Shown: positions 42,309 to 51,485, counted from the stretch's first letter. The stretch: 61,235 nt of DNA from Nitrososphaerota archaeon (GCA_016184315.1 JACPCU010000018.1:1-61235), one strand, 5' to 3'. Made by a program: numbers and translations. Notes: generated by a model not told the origin, from the letters alone.

Positions 42309-43352
42309 TTACTGTAGGTTTTGCTGTTTAGGCTGGAGTGCTCTGAGCCTCTTCACGATATTCGGGTGAGTTGATAAGAGCTCGATGAACTTGTCTGCAC
42401 CTTTTACCTCTCTTGACAGTATTTCGTTTACCAGCTTCGAGTCTGAGCTCCTGCCCCAAGTGCCCGAGATCGCTGCAACGTCTTGAACAGCATGATCAGG
42501 GTCGGAGATGAAGAGAGACTTGAAGGTACCCGCAGCCTTTGAGCGTCCTTCTGAGCCACGTCTCATTGAAGCCGCTGACGAGGTAGAGATCTTCGCCAAG
42601 CCCTCTGACAGTTTTCTCGCGCCGTCAGGCACATATTGCACAGCATGCTGATCAGCATAGTACTCTCTCAGCCTGCTCAAGTTCAAGACCAGCAAGGTAA
42701 GAATCCAGTAAATAGCGATAGACGCGAATGCTATGGCCAAAGCTGCCCCAGAGTTTCTCTCACGGTTTCCACCCAGAAATGATGACCACATCAGCGAGTT
42801 GCCTATGTAGTAGAAGATCGCTGGCAGAACAGAGGCGAACATCATTATCTGAACATCCCGGTGCTTGAGGTGCCCAATCTCATGTCCTAGGACCGCCTCC
42901 ACTTCCTCTTCTTCCAAAGTGCCCATCAATCCTGACGTCACTGCAAGCCTCTTCCCCGCGATAGGGGAGCCGTAGGCGAAAGCATTTGGTATCGGTATGT
43001 TGGCCAGCATGAGTCTAGGCATTTCTAGTCCTGTTCGCTGGCAGATGTTTCTCACCATCCTGTATAGTGAAGGGTTCTCAGACTCCTTGACCTCCCTTGC
43101 ATGGTATAGGGCGCCGATCATATAGGGAGCTATGAGCCATTGCAGTATGTTGAAGCCCACTACGAAGATGAGCATGGTATAGAGATTGAAGGCGCCCATC
43201 CATGTCAGCATCACCGTGAAGAATAGTGTTGACGCGCTGACTATGAGAGCTAGGGTGCCTAGCATGGACAGTCTGAGTTTAAGCAGATTCATCAGTGAAC
43301 CTATTTTAATAACGGATATTTGGGTAAATTTAAACATTAGCTCAGCGGACAT
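42309..43352 (-). CDS. htpX: HtpX-like M48 membrane metalloprotease
   Basis: A 347-aa protein with two N-terminal membrane helices, a further pair in the middle, and the zinc protease motif HEIGHLKHRD near residue 155; the third ligand is the Glu in LREYYADQHAV. It degrades misfolded membrane proteins facing the cytoplasm. The likely start is the Met at residue 21 (43292) since M48 proteins begin close to the first helix; the longer frame adds a hydrophobic leader without clear function. Confidence 0.87.
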   Translation of the reverse strand: MSAELMFKFTQISVIKIGSLMNLLKLRLSMLGTLALIVSASTLFFTVMLTWMGAFNLYTMLIFVVGFNILQWLIAPYMIGALYHAREVKESENPSLYRMVRNICQRTGLEMPRLMLANIPIPNAFAYGSPIAGKRLAVTSGLMGTLEEEEVEAVLGHEIGHLKHRDVQIMMFASVLPAIFYYIGNSLMWSSFLGGNRERNSGAALAIAFASIAIYWILTLLVLNLSRLREYYADQHAVQYVPDGARKLSEGLAKISTSSAASMRRGSEGRSKAAGTFKSLFISDPDHAVQDVAAISGTWGRSSDSKLVNEILSREVKGADKFIELLSTHPNIVKRLRALQPKQQNLQ

Positions 43353-43476
43353 GAAATATTTGCAGTAGGCATACTTCAGAGACTGTCTGCAAACCCGCAG
43401 TACGCTTCAAACACGCGTTAACGATAAATATCGTCTTTCATTCGTCTTCAACTAAACCAAAGCAAGGAATTCAAAA

Positions 43477-44982
43477 TTGAAGATCACTGTAAAGGCAGTA
43501 GCAGACGCTCCAAAGAAGACAGACCTCCTCGCTCTGAGTCTCTACGAAGGACAAACACGGCTCACAAGCATAGCTGCGAGCATAGATAAGAAACTGGGAG
43601 GGAACATATCCACAGTCATCAAGAGCAAAGACTTCACAGGAAAGAAGAACCAGACTGTCGTTCTATACACACACGGAGAACTTTGGGCAGACAGAGTTCT
43701 CCTAGTAGGCCTAGGCAAAAAAGAGGACTTCAGCCTAGAGGCAGTTAGACTTGCCTCAGGAAAAGCAGCCTTCATAGCCCGGGAACTAGGAGTCAGATCC
43801 TACGCGACAATTCTTCACGCCGAAGATTCAAAAGAAAATCCTCTACTTGTTGCCGAAGCCGCAGTTGAAGGCACTGAACTAGCACTATACTCCTACAGCA
43901 AATATCGAACCGATAAAGAACGAATCCCCAAACAGATTTCCGAGATGGACATCCTAGTCCCAAGAGCTTCCGATGTCAAAACTGTTCAGAAGGCAGTTGA
44001 CAGAAGTACTCTGATTTGCGATGCAGTCAAACTCGCCAGAAACCTAGCAAACGGACCCAGCAACGAAGTCACACCCACAGTCATGGCTGACACCGCCCGC
44101 AAAATAGCTCAGAAACGTTCTCTTAAATGCACAATCTATGACAAAGAGGAATGCATGAAGATGGGAATGGGGGGATTCCTAGCCGTTGCGAGCGGAAGCC
44201 AGCAGCCACCCAAGTTCATCATCCTCGAATATTGGGGAGCAGGGAAAAGCAAGCTTCCAATCGTCTTGGTGGGGAAAAGTATCACCTTCGACAGTGGAGG
44301 AATATCCATCAAACCAGCTGAAAAGATGGATGAGATGAAATACGACAAATCAGGAGGATCAGCTGTAATCGCCTCTATGCAAGCCATAGCCGAGCTCAAA
44401 CTTCCGGTTAACGTGATTGCGATAACGGCTGCAATAGAAAACCTGCCCGGAGGCGCAGCATACAAGCCCGGAGACATTCTAAGTCACTACGGAGGAAAGA
44501 CATCTGAAGTATTGAACACTGATGCCGAGGGAAGACTAACCCTTGCCGACGTATTGGCCTACAGTATGAAATACAAACCCAGAGCCATAATCGACTTGGC
44601 TACTCTCACAGGAGCATGCGTAGTAGCCCTAGGAGCCAACATAAGCGGTCTCTTCACCAACAATCAGCATCTAGCAGACAAAGTCATCGAGTCATCCAAG
44701 AGATGCGGAGAAGAAGTCTGGCAGCTGCCCCTATCCAAAGAGTACTACGACCAGATCAGGAGCGAAATAGCAGACATCAAGAACACAGGTGGAAAAGCGG
44801 GAGGAGCCATAACCGCAGCAGCATTCCTAGGGAACTTCGTCGGTGACACACCTTGGGTGCATCTGGACATAGCTGGAACCGCCTGGACGCAAGACGGAAC
44901 AGCTGAGAAGACCTACATACCGCGTGGAGCCACAGGAGTAGGCGTGCGCCTAATCATCGAACTGCTCCGAAACTTGTCCTGA
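43477..44982 (+). CDS. pepA: Leucyl aminopeptidase (M17)
   Basis: A 501-aa metallopeptidase. The C-terminal catalytic domain carries VGKSITFDSGGISIKP, the KYDKSGG metal/bicarbonate region and the signature NTDAEGRLTLADVLAY near residue 347, with the metal-binding acids. It removes N-terminal residues from peptides as a hexamer. TTG start. Followed 13 bp later by an LLM oxidoreductase, so possibly co-transcribed. Confidence 0.93.
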   Translation: MKITVKAVADAPKKTDLLALSLYEGQTRLTSIAASIDKKLGGNISTVIKSKDFTGKKNQTVVLYTHGELWADRVLLVGLGKKEDFSLEAVRLASGKAAFIARELGVRSYATILHAEDSKENPLLVAEAAVEGTELALYSYSKYRTDKERIPKQISEMDILVPRASDVKTVQKAVDRSTLICDAVKLARNLANGPSNEVTPTVMADTARKIAQKRSLKCTIYDKEECMKMGMGGFLAVASGSQQPPKFIILEYWGAGKSKLPIVLVGKSITFDSGGISIKPAEKMDEMKYDKSGGSAVIASMQAIAELKLPVNVIAITAAIENLPGGAAYKPGDILSHYGGKTSEVLNTDAEGRLTLADVLAYSMKYKPRAIIDLATLTGACVVALGANISGLFTNNQHLADKVIESSKRCGEEVWQLPLSKEYYDQIRSEIADIKNTGGKAGGAITAAAFLGNFVGDTPWVHLDIAGTAWTQDGTAEKTYIPRGATGVGVRLIIELLRNLS

Positions 44983-44995
44983 CAACCCCCACGAG

Positions 44996-45988
44996 GTGAT
45001 GACTATTCCTCGCCTTGCAATATGTATACATCATGGGATCGAATCTGGCAAGCAGCTTGCAGAACACGGAAGATTAGCTGAGTCTCTTGGCTACGAGTCC
45101 ATTTGGGTGACCGAGGATTATTACAGGGAAGAAGCCTTCTCCATGCTCGGCGCCCTCTCTGAGGCAACCAGCAGAATTAAGCTAGCCTTGGGCGTTACAA
45201 ACCCGTATACCCGGAACCCCGCGCTGCTGGCCATGTCTGCTGCTACTACCGACATGCTGTCAGGTGGAAGATTCATACTGGGTCTGGGGAGAAGCGAGAG
45301 ACACTCTATTGAGTCTGAAATGGGCATACCTTACGAGGCTCCGCTCAAGAGACTAGAGGAGACAGTCAAGGTTCTCAAGCGTCTATTCAAAGGAGAAACA
45401 GTGTACAATCCTTATCTCGGACTCGGTGCAGTTTCACTTAGGCTTAGACCCAGAAATGGACAGTTAGGCGTCTATCTTGCTGCGTCCGGGCCGAAGACCC
45501 TGCGCTTAGCTGGCAAGGTTGCTGATGGGGTTATTCTTAACGCGTATTCACCCATCGGCTACGTGAAGTATGCCATTGAAGAGGTTAAGATGGGCGCCGA
45601 AGAAGCGGGGAGAAAAGGCGCCGAGATCGACATTGCCTGTGTATTGATCGTAAGGAAGGTGGAAGACGTGTCGACGGTAATGGCAGCAATGAGGAAGAGA
45701 GTCGCATCAATGCTCTGCGAGCCCTTGATAGGGGAGCTTCTCCTTGAGAAAGGAGGCTTCGACTCTTCCTATTTAAGAGAAATAAGGGCGCTGATGAGCA
45801 GGGGAGAAGAGGATAAAGCAGCAAGATGGGTAACAGAAGAACTTGCCAAAGCGATGTACGTTGCGGGTTCACGCGACGAGTGCCTGCAGAGGATCAGAGA
45901 GTATCGAGGCGCTGGGGTTTCACTGCCGATTCTCCTTCCGCAGCTCAGCCAATTCGCGGATGTAGCTCAAAGCCTTTCCAACGCCTAG
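44996..45988 (+). CDS. Luciferase-like (LLM) F420-dependent oxidoreductase
   Basis: A 330-aa TIM-barrel enzyme: AESLGYESIWVTEDYYRE, IKLALGVTNPYTRNPALLAM and GGRFILGLGRSERH fit the F420-binding branch of the luciferase-like family, related to methylene-tetrahydromethanopterin reductase Mer. Substrate is unknown. GAGGTGAT overlaps the GTG/ATG pair at 44996-45001; those codons are too close to that Shine-Dalgarno block, so the real start might lie a few codons later (an ATT at 45005 is correctly spaced). Confidence 0.85.
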   Translation: MMTIPRLAICIHHGIESGKQLAEHGRLAESLGYESIWVTEDYYREEAFSMLGALSEATSRIKLALGVTNPYTRNPALLAMSAATTDMLSGGRFILGLGRSERHSIESEMGIPYEAPLKRLEETVKVLKRLFKGETVYNPYLGLGAVSLRLRPRNGQLGVYLAASGPKTLRLAGKVADGVILNAYSPIGYVKYAIEEVKMGAEEAGRKGAEIDIACVLIVRKVEDVSTVMAAMRKRVASMLCEPLIGELLLEKGGFDSSYLREIRALMSRGEEDKAARWVTEELAKAMYVAGSRDECLQRIREYRGAGVSLPILLPQLSQFADVAQSLSNA

Positions 45989-46040
45989 CTATCAGCGTCT
46001 ATTCTTCCCAGTCTACGGCTCCGTTTTCTTGCAATTTGAC

Positions 46041-46856
46041 TCAGTAGAGCGCCCTGACCGCTCCTCCATCTACCTGTATGCTGGCGCCTGTGATGAAAGA
46101 AGCCCTTCCAGAGGCAAGGAACGCAACTAGCGCTGCAAGCTCTTCTGGTCGCCCGAACCTGCCCAGGGGTACGGATTGAAGCATATTCTTCTCCACTTCT
46201 TCCCTTGGGAGACTCTGATTTTTCATTCTGCTGGCGATCAGTGATTCAAGCCTCTTTGTCAATATTGGCCCTGGTAGAACGGCGTTGACGAGTATCTTGT
46301 GCTTGGCGAGCTCAAGTGAGAGTGTTTTCACTAAGCCGATCACACCCGTCCTGACGGCGTTGGAGAGGACAAGGTTGTCTATGGGTTGCTTCACGCTGTA
46401 CGATGATAATACGATGATTCTTCCTCCGCCACTCTTAATCATGTGGGGGACAGTTTCTCTGACCAATCTAACGACGCTGAAGAAGTTCAGGTCCAGAGCT
46501 TTACGCCAATCTTCATCAGATAACTCCAAGAAAGCTCCCGGAGGAGGCCCACCCGCGTTCGCAACCAAGATGTCTACTCCCCCAAACTCTTTGACTGCTG
46601 CTTGCACAAATCTTCTGGTATCCTCTTGCTTTGACACATCCGCAGTTACTGCAAGAATGCTGTTCTCCGAATATTCTTCGATCTCTTTTTTCGTTTCTGT
46701 CAAGACTGGCTGTGTCCTAGCGCATATAGCTACGTGAGCCCCTTCCGTTGCAAGCTCCTTCGCTACAGCCTTGCCGAGACCTTGACTGGCCGCTGAAACT
46801 AAGGCTGACTTACCTTTTAACCCCAAATCCAAGAACCCCTCAACTCCTCCAAGCAA
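46041..46856 (-). CDS. Short-chain dehydrogenase/reductase
   Basis: A 271-aa SDR. NAD(P)-binding SAASQGLGKAVAKEL (TGxxxGxG variant), NAGGPPPG, and SVRLVRETV; the catalytic serine in VLSSYSV and a position matching YxxxK appear as SNAVRTGVIGL, where the usual Tyr-xxx-Lys is replaced by Asn/Arg-like residues, a feature of a subgroup close to FabG-like proteins. The C-terminal ASFITGASIQVDGG is canonical. Substrate unknown. Confidence 0.82.
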   Translation of the reverse strand: MLGGVEGFLDLGLKGKSALVSAASQGLGKAVAKELATEGAHVAICARTQPVLTETKKEIEEYSENSILAVTADVSKQEDTRRFVQAAVKEFGGVDILVANAGGPPPGAFLELSDEDWRKALDLNFFSVVRLVRETVPHMIKSGGGRIIVLSSYSVKQPIDNLVLSNAVRTGVIGLVKTLSLELAKHKILVNAVLPGPILTKRLESLIASRMKNQSLPREEVEKNMLQSVPLGRFGRPEELAALVAFLASGRASFITGASIQVDGGAVRALY

Positions 46857-46881
46857 TACTGTAGCAGAACATGTTCTTTTC

Positions 46882-47238
46882 TTATTTTATGTCTGGTATC
46901 CTGCTTGCAGGCAGATAGTCTTTCCTGCACGGTATGAAGACATCCAGAACAATGCTTTCAGGGTCGCTTTGAGCCACTACGCCGTGCGGCTCATTGGACT
47001 TGATGAAATAAGAGTCGCCTGCCTTAAGCTGATGCGTTCCATTGGGTGACTCGAATCTTGCTGCGCCTTGGAAGATGTATCCGTACTGCTCCTCTGGATG
47101 GGTATGCTTGGGAACCATTGCTCCTTTTTTCAGTCTGAAGGCGACGAGCATCCCTGTTTCACTTGTAGCTAAGATTCTTCTGAAGACGCCTGGGGCGACT
47201 TCCAACCAGTCTTCTTTTCTCTCAACCCACACGTGCAT
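46882..47238 (-). CDS. Cupin-domain protein
   Basis: A 118-aa single cupin: motif 1 VPKHTHPEEQYGYIFQG (His-His-Glu ligands) and motif 2 GDSYFIKSNEPHGV. The small conserved fold binds a metal and may be an isomerase, dioxygenase or sensor; nothing narrows this. Immediately upstream of the SDR gene on the same strand, 25 bp apart, so the two may work on one pathway. Confidence 0.85.
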   Translation of the reverse strand: MHVWVERKEDWLEVAPGVFRRILATSETGMLVAFRLKKGAMVPKHTHPEEQYGYIFQGAARFESPNGTHQLKAGDSYFIKSNEPHGVVAQSDPESIVLDVFIPCRKDYLPASRIPDIK

Positions 47239-47310
47239 GAAGCTTCAGGCGTAAATCCCTGTGGAAGGTGGCTAAAAACACTGCTATACGTATGCGCATG
47301 GAGGGTGGCG

Positions 47311-47817
47311 TTAGCCTAGTAGGGGGATCATCGTTGCGATGGCTTCCCCTAGAGCAATCAGTATTATGACTCTCAGCACTGCACCGAGTAGAGCTAGGAT
47401 GATAAACCGTTGTACGGTGATGCCTGTGAATCCTGCAACGTAAGCTATTGCGTCACTTGATAGAAATGGGGCTGCTCTCCCGAAGACCAAGAAATAGTCG
47501 CCGTAGCGTTCAAACCATTTTTCTAGGCGCGCCATAGCTTTTCCGCCTCCTAGCTTGGAGGCTAGTTTTTTGCCGCCTTTCCTAGAGATGTAGAACGCCA
47601 GTACTCCTCCTACGGTGGAGCCTGCCGAAGCAGTGGCTACGACTGTGATAGGATCCATTCCTAGGGCTATTGATGAGACTATGAGAAGGTCTGAGGGGAT
47701 TGGGGCGATTACTGCTTGTATTACCATGGCTGAGAAGAGGCCTGTGGGTCCCAGAGTGTTCACCATCAGTCTCATGAGTTCGACGGCTTGGGAGAAGATT
47801 GTTTCGATGCCGGTCAT
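47311..47817 (-). CDS. DedA/VTT-family membrane protein (YqaA-like)
   Basis: About 168 aa from the ATG at 47815-47817 (MTGIETIF), preceded by GAGGAAG. The longer frame to 47976 runs through low-complexity A/C-rich DNA and is not protein-like. The VTT signature is visible: PIPSDLLIVSSIALGMDP, GSTVGGVLAFYISRKGG, FGRAAPFLSSDAIAYVAGF. Members are lipid scramblase-like; the role here is unknown. Confidence 0.8.
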   Translation of the reverse strand: MTGIETIFSQAVELMRLMVNTLGPTGLFSAMVIQAVIAPIPSDLLIVSSIALGMDPITVVATASAGSTVGGVLAFYISRKGGKKLASKLGGGKAMARLEKWFERYGDYFLVFGRAAPFLSSDAIAYVAGFTGITVQRFIILALLGAVLRVIILIALGEAIATMIPLLG

Positions 47818-48007
47818 GTTTCTTCCTCGGGTAGTCCCTTGATGTTTCTGCGATAGAGGTTTGTTTTTGCATTGATATAAGCGCGTCAGTGTTTCTCGCT
47901 GTTTTTCTTGTGGGTGATTTTTCCTTTGGTGATGGTTCTTGCTGGTCTCCTTAAGACTGCTGAGAGGGTTGTGCATGGAGTGTTTTGCGTGCTTGTGTGG
48001 AGTGATG

Positions 48008-48100
48008 GACTAGGGGGGGTTTTAATAGGTTGGGGGTCTGTTTGTTGCTGTTTTGGTTTGGCTGGTCTGTTTTTCTGGTTGTTTGGTGGTGGTTTGCTTC
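48008..48100 (-). repeat. A/C-rich dispersed element, copy B
   Basis: On the minus strand this 93-bp stretch repeats copy A of the element (5780-5871): AACAACCAGAAAA, CAAACCAAAACAGCAA, AAACAGACCCC, then TATTAAAA directly followed by CCCCCCCTAG. It lies in the 510-bp gap between the DedA gene (minus) and the Mrr-like gene (plus), whose remaining bases are G/T-biased on the plus strand and otherwise featureless. Confidence 0.6.
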
Positions 48101-48331
48101 AGGGAGATGCGTGGTGGAGTTGGTAAATCTTCTTCCAAGCTTTGAAATGTTATGGTTGGGGTTGTGCGTTGGTGTTAGAATAGTCGGGTGGGGAGGCTTC
48201 AGGAGTCCAGTAAACGGAATCTATCGCAATCGGGTTATCGGAGCCTTATGGGGGAGGTAGTGTGAAGCATGGTGTGGGGCTTGGGTTTGATTTGGATGGG
48301 TTGGTTGTATGTGGGCTTGGTGTGGCTGTGA

Positions 48332-48994
48332 TTGGATGGTTTCTTGGGTGTGAGGATGCTTGTTCGTTTGCTTCCGTTTATGGTTGAGGGAGAGTCTTCT
48401 CTTGAGGATTTGGTGTTGAGGAGTGGTGTTGGGAGGGGGGTGTTGGAGGAGTTGGTTCAGGGGTTGGCTGAGCTTGGTGTTGTGGTTGTTAGTGGTGATA
48501 GGGTGGTGTTTGACTCTGGTTCTAGGTTGAGGGCTGGTGTTGTGGCTTTGGAGGCTGGTGCTGGTAGGGAGGAGGTTTCGAGGGGTCTTAGTTGGCAGGA
48601 TTTTGAGAAATTAGCTGGTAGGGTTCTTGCTGGTAACGGGTTTGGTGTGCTGCGGGGTGTGCGTGTCGGTAGGAGGAGGCTTCAGATCGATGTTTTGGGT
48701 TACGGTGATGGTTTGGGTGTTGCTGTGGATTGTAAGAGGTGGAGCAGGGTTGGGGGTGTGGGGGTGTTTGCTGGGGTTGTGGAGAGGCAGGTGCATCGTT
48801 GCAGGGAGGTGTTTCGCGGGGGTTTGGCTGAGCGCTTAGGGTTGGAGGTGATTGTTCCTGTGGTTGTGACTCTTTACGCTGGTGGGGTTAGGTTTGTTCG
48901 GCGTGCTCCTATTGTGCCTATTGCTGGTTTCGATGATTTTGTTCGCGAATTACGTGGGAGGCTGGGGGAGGTTAGGGTTGTGAGGCGAAGATAG
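48332..48994 (+). CDS. Mrr-like PD-(D/E)xK nuclease with an N-terminal winged helix
   Basis: A 220-aa protein. Residues 15-80 resemble a winged helix (LLPFMVEGESSLEDLVLRSG, EELVQGLAELGVV). From about 90 comes an Mrr-type restriction-endonuclease fold: LSWQDFEKLAGRVLAGNGF, RLQIDVLGY with the Asp and AVDCKRWSR with the D-x-K pair. Codon use is strongly G/T-biased (GGT, GTT, TTG dominate), unlike its neighbours. The start may be TTG 48332 or ATG 48356. Likely a stand-alone type IV-like nuclease or repair enzyme. Confidence 0.75.
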   Translation: MDGFLGVRMLVRLLPFMVEGESSLEDLVLRSGVGRGVLEELVQGLAELGVVVVSGDRVVFDSGSRLRAGVVALEAGAGREEVSRGLSWQDFEKLAGRVLAGNGFGVLRGVRVGRRRLQIDVLGYGDGLGVAVDCKRWSRVGGVGVFAGVVERQVHRCREVFRGGLAERLGLEVIVPVVVTLYAGGVRFVRRAPIVPIAGFDDFVRELRGRLGEVRVVRRR

Positions 48995-49197
48995 TGTTGA
49001 ATGTTGTCTTCGTCTTTGCCTTAATGGTTATTAGTGGCTTCTCAAATTAGAGCCGTGACGACTGTGATGATTCAGAGTTAATCCTGAGTTCGTGACGGAG
49101 AAGTTACTTGGGAGTTGTCTAGCTCTTGAGGTAGCGGGCTCGCCGGTGCTGGCCACGTAGGAGGTAGTGAATCCCTCCCCCTTTTATACGGACAACT

Positions 49198-50229
49198 TTA
49201 TTTTGGTTGCTCAATAGTCTTCTCTGGCTGTGAGAGCTTCTCCTGCGGAGGAGCTGCCGGCCTTGGGGCTTGCGCAATTACGATAGGCTGTATCGATTTT
49301 ACATATGCACGACCTAGTTGATTCTCGATAATCTTTACAGCGTTGGTGCCATTGAACATATGAGCGGTTGCGTGAAACACCGATAGCACTAGGTCTTGGA
49401 ACTCCTGGTCTTTCTCTAATGGATCGATAATAAGACCCATAGATTGCGCCTGGGTCCTATCAATGTGACGGCTATGGGTTTTGAAGGCAGGGTGGTTAGC
49501 CAGTTTCCCTGCTATTGTGCTCGATGTCGCCTGGGCATTGGTTGTGCCCTTGAACATGTATTGGAATAGCCACTTAGATACCAGCTCTTTTGAAAGATCC
49601 AAAGCTTCTTTGCACTGGACTAGCAAGGCTGGTCCGTATTGTGACAACATGGGTAACTATGCAGCCAGTAACTTTGGATCCTGGCACTCTGCTTTGGCTC
49701 TCTCGAACTGCTCAAGTATGGCTTGAGCCGGAACCGCTTGTCTGCCCACAGGGGTTGACAAGATCAATTGAGGGTCAATTGGCCCTATGAAGGAATGCTT
49801 TCCCATTACGATCCTATTTGCTGAACATGCGAGCATTGTTGCAGCTGACATCGCTGCGTGGGGGATTATGACTCGGACATCATCAAACTTCGATCTTATG
49901 TACGAAACCACTGCTTCGGTTGCTTCTGATGAGCCGCCAGGGGAATGCAGGATCAAATCTAGGCTAGTGGGTGAAAGCCCGTGGATTACTTCCATGAAAC
50001 CTGGTACATCTTCCTCACTCAATGCCAGTGCTTCAGGAGGTATCTGTAGAGCCTGAATAGGTTGGGTCCAACGGCTAGCATAGAGGATCGTATTGCGACC
50101 CGTTCGTTGACTTAGCGCTGCTAAATACTTGCGACGTAGGTAATCGAATGCAGCCGGCTGCTTCGGGCTTTCAAGGTCCTTCAATTCTTGGAGCATTTCG
50201 CCCCAAGTGGGCATCTTGGATGCCTCCAC
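49198..50229 (-). pseudogene. SDH_sah/ClpP-fold membrane-type serine protease, interrupted by in-frame TAG
   Basis: One continuous minus-strand frame, about 343 codons, interrupted only by a TAG at 49657-49659. The first part (190 codons) has the ClpP/crotonase-like LHSPGGSSEA and PHAAMSAATMLACSANRIVMG with the serine, followed by GPIDPQL. After the TAG the frame continues LPMLSQYGPALL and FNGTNAVKIIENQLGRA, the C-terminal part of the same family. Related proteins appear to have a Trp at the stop, so TGG to TAG is the simplest change. Many genes here end in TAG, which argues against recoding. Confidence 0.68.
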
Positions 50230-50233
50230 CTGA

Positions 50234-50419
50234 CTACGATGAAGAGTCTGTCGTTGAGAGCATTAATTGTGGGTCCATCGCAGAGAAGTAGTCACGAGTG
50301 GCTTGAAGAATCTGTTGATAATCACCATAAACTTTCATGACATCCGCTACACCAGCGTATTGCATCGCTTTATCTATCAGAATCTGGAGATCCTTATTGA
50401 CATCCTTTGCTTTGGCCAA
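50234..50419 (-). CDS. Small protein upstream of the protease gene (61 aa)
   Basis: A 61-aa helical protein starting at TTG (MAKAKDVNKDLQILIDKAMQ), ending 4 bp before the protease-like gene. A TATA-like AACTTATATGG lies about 35 nt upstream. The pairing suggests a partner or leader peptide; no family recognised. Confidence 0.45.
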   Translation of the reverse strand: MAKAKDVNKDLQILIDKAMQYAGVADVMKVYGDYQQILQATRDYFSAMDPQLMLSTTDSSS

Positions 50420-50485
50420 CGCTCAGCAGGGAATCTATGCTCATCCTTCCATATAAGTTAACAGAGACTCGTTATTAGAAAATGC

Positions 50486-50674
50486 GTGGGGAAACCCAGA
50501 AAAGCATACCAAGAGGCTCATAACTTCGCAGGGTATGCACATATTCTGGCGCTAATGAGATACAGCAGTGTTTTGCATCATACCCCGAAGATTTATCGGA
50601 ACCCTACGTGGAATAAGATATATGATACCCGTCAAGTGAAGTGTTTGTTGAATAAGCCTCTAAAGTCGATATGA
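50486..50674 (+). CDS. Uncharacterised 62-aa protein
   Basis: A GTG-started frame with YQEAHNFAGYAHILALMRY and ending in a lysine-rich tail; its stop is immediately followed by the ATG of the STAS-like gene. The TATA-like CCATATAAGTT about 33 nt upstream is shared with the divergent small protein. Spacing suggests it is expressed and coupled with the next gene, but I see no known domain. Confidence 0.4.
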   Translation: MGKPRKAYQEAHNFAGYAHILALMRYSSVLHHTPKIYRNPTWNKIYDTRQVKCLLNKPLKSI

Positions 50675-50974
50675 ATGGCTGACGCGATTGCTCCTAACCT
50701 GATGCTGAGAGGAGTTGCTGACGCCTTCCTCGATCGACTTGAGAAAACAGATTCAAAAGTCATAGTACTGGACTTTGACGGCGTTCAATCTATAAGCAGA
50801 TCCTTCGCTCATCAATACACCGTCAGGAAGAAGAAGACTAGCAAGGAGATTAAGGAGACCAATCTTCCAGAGAACGTATCGAAGATGCTAGAGATAGTTG
50901 AGCGATCATTACCGTCGAGTAAGCCTAGGCCTCTATTGTCTTCTCTCAAAGACGCTAAGGTAATAACCGTTTAG
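50675..50974 (+). CDS. STAS-like domain protein (DUF4325 type)
   Basis: A 99-aa protein with KVIVLDFDGVQSISRSFAHQ, the strand-helix pattern of the DUF4325 STAS-like family, then a long charged helix and a final strand. Such proteins are found near toxin-like and phosphorelay genes and may act as anti-sigma-like or sensor domains. Directly follows the 62-aa gene without a gap. Confidence 0.6.
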   Translation: MADAIAPNLMLRGVADAFLDRLEKTDSKVIVLDFDGVQSISRSFAHQYTVRKKKTSKEIKETNLPENVSKMLEIVERSLPSSKPRPLLSSLKDAKVITV

Positions 50975-51105
50975 AAGTGCCTCGCGACAATACACACCTT
51001 CCGCGCTAGAGATTGTAACTGAAGGACCGTCAGAAATTATTCCTAAGAACTAGCCCAAGCTCACAATGTTCGCATGAGGAGTATGGGGAGTTTTTCGGTT
51101 ACTGA

Positions 51106-51192
51106 CTAGCGGAGGACTAGGCTTTCGTCGAGGAGCTTCTTCAGCTTGGGGTTATCGGCAGCTGTCCAGATGATCGTTCTGCCGTCTTGCAT
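51106..51192 (-). pseudogene. Short remnant frame
   Basis: A 28-codon minus-strand frame (MQDGRTIIWTAADNPKLKKL then LDESLVLR) in a 284-bp gap. It reads like the C-terminus of a longer protein but has no upstream continuation. Probably a gene fragment in this toxin-antitoxin-rich stretch. Confidence 0.3.
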
Positions 51193-51258
51193 GATCTTGT
51201 TTGTGCTTCACGAGTGCTAGTCGAAGGATAATCAATTTAAGCAGACACAGCAAACACT

Positions 51259-51483
51259 ATGATGAGGACTATGGAGACGGAGCAGGCACATAGAGTGATC
51301 GAAGAACTTCGGAGTAGAGGTCTTTATGTGGCGAATAGGGAAGCTATCGGGAACTTGAAGGAGTTCGGAGCGCAGTATTCACGGGCAGCATCACTGGAAG
51401 AGGTTAGAGACATAACGTATAGAGTGTGGAAGAAGTATAAGGTTACGTTATCCGACGAAGTAAAGATTATGCGAAGAGGCTGA
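51259..51483 (+). CDS. Antitoxin-like protein of a VapBC pair
   Basis: A 74-aa mainly helical protein located 2 bp before the PIN toxin gene. It has no clear DNA-binding motif, but size and position match VapB-type partners. Confidence 0.5.
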   Translation: MMRTMETEQAHRVIEELRSRGLYVANREAIGNLKEFGAQYSRAASLEEVRDITYRVWKKYKVTLSDEVKIMRRG

Positions 51484-51485
51484 GG

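Noticed and set aside
47818-47976. Extended N-terminus of the DedA protein
   Set aside because: Reads through low-complexity DNA and ends at a well-placed ATG with SD at 47817; the extension is not protein-like.
49657-49659. Pyrrolysine codon in the protease-like gene
   Set aside because: TAG is used as an ordinary stop by several certain genes here and no pyl genes are in the window; kept only as a remote possibility.
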